Assembly (NCBI RefSeq): GCF_009908315.1
Contig: NZ_JAAATW010000001.1
Coordinates: 1,054,001 to 1,118,000 of the forward strand
Source: Paragemmobacter ruber
Lineage (GTDB): Bacteria > Pseudomonadota > Alphaproteobacteria > Rhodobacterales > Rhodobacteraceae
DNA length: 64,000 nucleotides
Reading direction: 5' to 3'
A program made the translations under genes and the position numbers. Below are positions 61,471-64,000 of the stretch, in pieces; the first letter of the stretch is position 1, and every line of letters begins with the position of its first letter. Below the pieces are notes generated by a model that was not told the DNA's origin, did no database searches, and was given only the letters and a program-made list of their open reading frames with translations.

Positions 61471-63999
61471 ATGCCCGAGGCAGAGCCGATGATGCACATG
61501 AACGCGCCGCAGGCGACCGATCCCGCCCATGCAGAGCCGATCCTGCGGCTGTCGAACATCACCAAGGAATTTTCGGGGGTCGTGGCCCTTTCGGAGGCGT
61601 CGGTGGACATCTTCCCCGGCGAGGTTCACGCCATCCTTGGCGAGAATGGTGCGGGCAAGTCGACGATGATGAATATCATCTCGGGTGTTTTTCCTCCCAC
61701 ACGCGGGACCATTTCCGTCGAGGGCGACGTGATCGCCGCCATGACGCCGGAAAAGGCGGCGGCGCTGGGCGTCGCGATTTCCTATCAGCATCCGGCCGTG
61801 CTGGATGATCTTTCGGTGCTTGAGAACTTGCGCGTTGCCTTGCCGGATCGCGTCTTTGCGGGCGGCGATCCACATGTGATCGCGAAGGGGATGCTGGAGG
61901 ATGTCGGGCTTCATGTGCCGCTGATGGCGCGGGCGGACGGGTTGACCGTCGCGCAGAAGCACCTGCTGGAGATTGCGAAGGCGCTGGCGGTGCAACCGCG
62001 CATCCTGATCCTTGACGAGCCTACCGCTGCCCTTGACCAAGAGGCGACGGACATGCTCTTCGACCGCATCCGTGCGGTCGTGGCAAAGGGGACGGCGGTG
62101 ATCTACATCACGCACCGGCTGGCGGAGCTGCGCCAGATCGCGCGGCGCGTGACGGTGCTGCGCGACGGGCGGGTCGAGGGGCGCGCGCTGGTTGCGGATG
62201 TGTCCGACGACGACCTTCTGGGAATGATCGTGGGGCGCAGCCTTGCCTCGGCCTTTCCGCCGAAATGCGCGGAGGCTGCGCCGCCCGTGAATTTCACCGT
62301 TCGCGGGCTGACGGGGCGCAAGGTGCGCGACGTGTCCTTCGAGGTCGGACGAGGCCAGATCATCGGGATCGCCGGGGTCGAGGGGAACGGTCAGGCCGAG
62401 GTGATGCGCGCGCTGGCCGGGCTGGAAAGCTGGCAGGGCGAGGTGGTGCTGAACGGGGCATCGCTGGCACCGGCCGCGGTTAAGGCCAAGGCGGCCTACA
62501 TGCCGTCAGATCGCCATTCCGAAGGGATCGCGTCGGAACTGACGGTGCGCGAGAATGCGACGTTTTCGGCGGTGGACCGCTTTGCAAGCGCAGGGATCGT
62601 GGATCGTCGCCGCGAACTGGCCGAAGTCGGGCGCATTTTCGGATCGCTGGCGGTCAAGGCACCGGGGATGGAGGCGGGCATCCTGTCGCTGTCCGGCGGA
62701 AACCAGCAGAAGGTGGTGATGGCGCGCGCGCTGCTGTCGCAGCCGGGCTTCATTCTGGCCGACGAGCCGACGCAGGGCGTGGACGTTGGCGCGCGGTTCG
62801 AGATCTATCGCATCCTGCGCGAGGTTTCGGCCTCGGGCGTGCCGGTGATCGTCAACTCATCGGACGCGGCGGAGCTGGAGGGGCTGTGCGACGTGGTCGT
62901 CGTGCTGTCGCGGGGCCGCGTGGCCGAGACGCTGCGCGGCGATGAGGTGACCGAGGATCGCATCGTCGCGGCGGCGGTGAAGGCGCAGTCGCATGTGACG
63001 GGCGACGGAGCGTCAACGCGCGCCGTGTCGGACCGTAAGGCGGGGCTGCGGCAGCTGATCGACAGCGACAATGCGACGGTCTATCCGCTGGCGGCGGTGA
63101 TCGTGGCGCTGGCGCTTTATGTGTTCAGCCAGAACGGGAATTACCTTTCTTCCTTCAACATCTCGAACATCCTGCTTCTGGCGACAGCGCTGGGCTTCAT
63201 CGCGTTGGGGCAGACGGTGGCGCTGCTGATGGGGGGGATCGACCTGTCGGTCGGGCCTCTGGCCGGGTTCCTTGTCGTGGTGGCGTCGTTCTTCATCAAT
63301 GACGGGCAGGCCCCGCAGACCATCGCGCTGGGCTTTGCGTTGATGTTCGGGGTGGCGGTTGTCGTGGGGGCGGTGAACGGGTGCCTGATCCGGTTCGCCC
63401 ATTTCACCCCGATCGCGGCCACTCTGGCCATGTATATCGGCCTGCAAGGCATGAGTTTCGTGCTGCGGGATGGCCCGGACGGGTACATCAACTTTGCCGT
63501 GATGGATTTCATCGGCTGGAAGCTTGGGCCGATCCCGCTGGCCTTTGTCGTTCTGGTGATCGTCGCGCTGGTGGCCGAGCGGGTGTTGAGGCATCGCCGC
63601 GCGGGCTGGCAACTGCGTGCGATCGGATCGGACGAGGGCGCGGCGCGGCGCATGGGCATCCGCATCGACCGCACGGTGATCGCGGGCTACGTCGCGGTGT
63701 CGCTGTTCACGGCTCTGGGGGCGGTGATGCTGATGGCGCAGATCGGCGTCGGTGATCCGCAGCAGGGCGTCAGCTACACGCTGGCTTCCATTACGGCGGT
63801 GGTTCTGGGCGGAACGAGCCTGCGGGGCGGGCGCGGCACCTTCATCGGGACGCTCATGGGGGCGGTCCTGCTGACCGAGGTGTTGAACGCGGTATCGTTC
63901 CTCGGGCTGTCCCAGATGTGGCAGTACCTGTTCCAAGGCGCGCTGATCCTTGCCGCAGCTCTGGTCTATTCGACCGCTCGCAGTCGCGCGCAGGCCTGA
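61471..63999 (+). CDS. Fused ABC ATPase-permease of a ribose-type importer
   Basis: An 842-residue fusion of RbsA and RbsC types. The first ATPase domain has GENGAGKST, a degenerate signature (LTVAQKHLLEIAKAL) and LILDEPTAALDQ. The second has GVEGNGQAE in place of Walker A, LSGGNQQKVVMARALL and FILADEPTQGVDVG near residue 430. From about residue 520 a complete ten-helix permease follows ([69 protein letters not shown]). With the separate permease gene this would give two NBDs and two membrane domains per transporter. GAGG precedes the ATG; ten more codons upstream are possible. It stops one base before the window end. Confidence 0.9.
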   Translation: MPEAEPMMHMNAPQATDPAHAEPILRLSNITKEFSGVVALSEASVDIFPGEVHAILGENGAGKSTMMNIISGVFPPTRGTISVEGDVIAAMTPEKAAALGVAISYQHPAVLDDLSVLENLRVALPDRVFAGGDPHVIAKGMLEDVGLHVPLMARADGLTVAQKHLLEIAKALAVQPRILILDEPTAALDQEATDMLFDRIRAVVAKGTAVIYITHRLAELRQIARRVTVLRDGRVEGRALVADVSDDDLLGMIVGRSLASAFPPKCAEAAPPVNFTVRGLTGRKVRDVSFEVGRGQIIGIAGVEGNGQAEVMRALAGLESWQGEVVLNGASLAPAAVKAKAAYMPSDRHSEGIASELTVRENATFSAVDRFASAGIVDRRRELAEVGRIFGSLAVKAPGMEAGILSLSGGNQQKVVMARALLSQPGFILADEPTQGVDVGARFEIYRILREVSASGVPVIVNSSDAAELEGLCDVVVVLSRGRVAETLRGDEVTEDRIVAAAVKAQSHVTGDGASTRAVSDRKAGLRQLIDSDNATVYPLAAVIVALALYVFSQNGNYLSSFNISNILLLATALGFIALGQTVALLMGGIDLSVGPLAGFLVVVASFFINDGQAPQTIALGFALMFGVAVVVGAVNGCLIRFAHFTPIAATLAMYIGLQGMSFVLRDGPDGYINFAVMDFIGWKLGPIPLAFVVLVIVALVAERVLRHRRAGWQLRAIGSDEGAARRMGIRIDRTVIAGYVAVSLFTALGAVMLMAQIGVGDPQQGVSYTLASITAVVLGGTSLRGGRGTFIGTLMGAVLLTEVLNAVSFLGLSQMWQYLFQGALILAAALVYSTARSRAQA

Positions 64000-64000
64000 C

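Noticed and set aside
1-64000. CRISPR arrays, tRNA or rRNA genes, insertion sequences and phage genes
   Set aside because: Looked for on both strands. No regularly spaced repeats, no cloverleaf or rRNA signatures and no transposase or integrase motifs were recognised. The SRP RNA is the only RNA gene I can support.

Overview
The window is high-GC alphaproteobacterial DNA, almost certainly from the Rhodobacteraceae (Rhodobacter/Paracoccus relatives). The evidence is a Rhodobacter-type block of ccoNOQP, ccoGHIS, a universal stress protein gene, fnrL and hemN/hemZ, with FNR-type boxes (TTGAY-N4-RTCAA) between the units. A membrane-anchored CycM-type cytochrome c beside a prephenate dehydratase gene supports this. 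The genus cannot be fixed from sequence alone.

Region 1 (1-9.3 kb) is housekeeping: the 3' end of hemE, an EamA exporter, a small outer-membrane-like protein, an Imm10-like orphan, hemF, a lipoprotein, an SDR without its catalytic lysine, an RsmC-like methyltransferase, clpS, a HAD phosphatase and a D-Ala-D-Ala carboxypeptidase with a SPOR domain. Region 2 (9.3-21 kb) is the microaerobic block: ccoS, ccoI, ccoH, ccoG, ccoPQON, usp, fnrL, hemN. FnrL would sense loss of oxygen and raise both the cbb3 oxidase with its maturation factors and the oxygen-independent haem step. Stacked perfect palindromes fill the intergenic spaces. Region 3 (21-34 kb) holds a family 4 glycosyltransferase, a yejABEF-type peptide importer, cytochrome c, pheA, an SRPBCC protein, nudC, a CpdB-like phosphoesterase, a HAD hydrolase and the SRP RNA.

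Region 4 (34-44 kb) is an accessory catabolic segment between the SRP RNA and dnaX. It has a split transketolase, an SDR, the wreck of a TRAP transporter fused into one chimeric frame, a LysR regulator, a ribose-type ABC importer and an amidohydrolase/lactonase. Region 5 (44-48 kb) is dnaX, a small membrane protein, ybaB and recR.

Region 6 (48-64 kb) is a second, more unusual catabolic cluster, arranged as two divergent units. The minus-strand unit makes a beta-hydroxyacid dehydrogenase, a regulator-like protein joining a winged helix to an ABC solute-binding fold, both subunits of 3-oxoadipate CoA-transferase, its thiolase and maleylacetate reductase. The plus-strand unit makes two MDR dehydrogenases, a PRISE-type enone reductase, a YciI protein, a Gfo/Idh/MocA oxidoreductase and a sugar-type ABC importer whose ATPase is fused to one permease. 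Together they look like uptake and stepwise oxidation/reduction of an unidentified, perhaps cyclic, polyol-like compound that drains through maleylacetate and 3-oxoadipate to acetyl-CoA and succinyl-CoA. This cluster is the best candidate here for an undescribed pathway.

At whole-window scale, the plus strand changes from C-rich to G-rich between about 24 and 34 kb, whatever the gene orientation. This points to a replication-related or inversion boundary.
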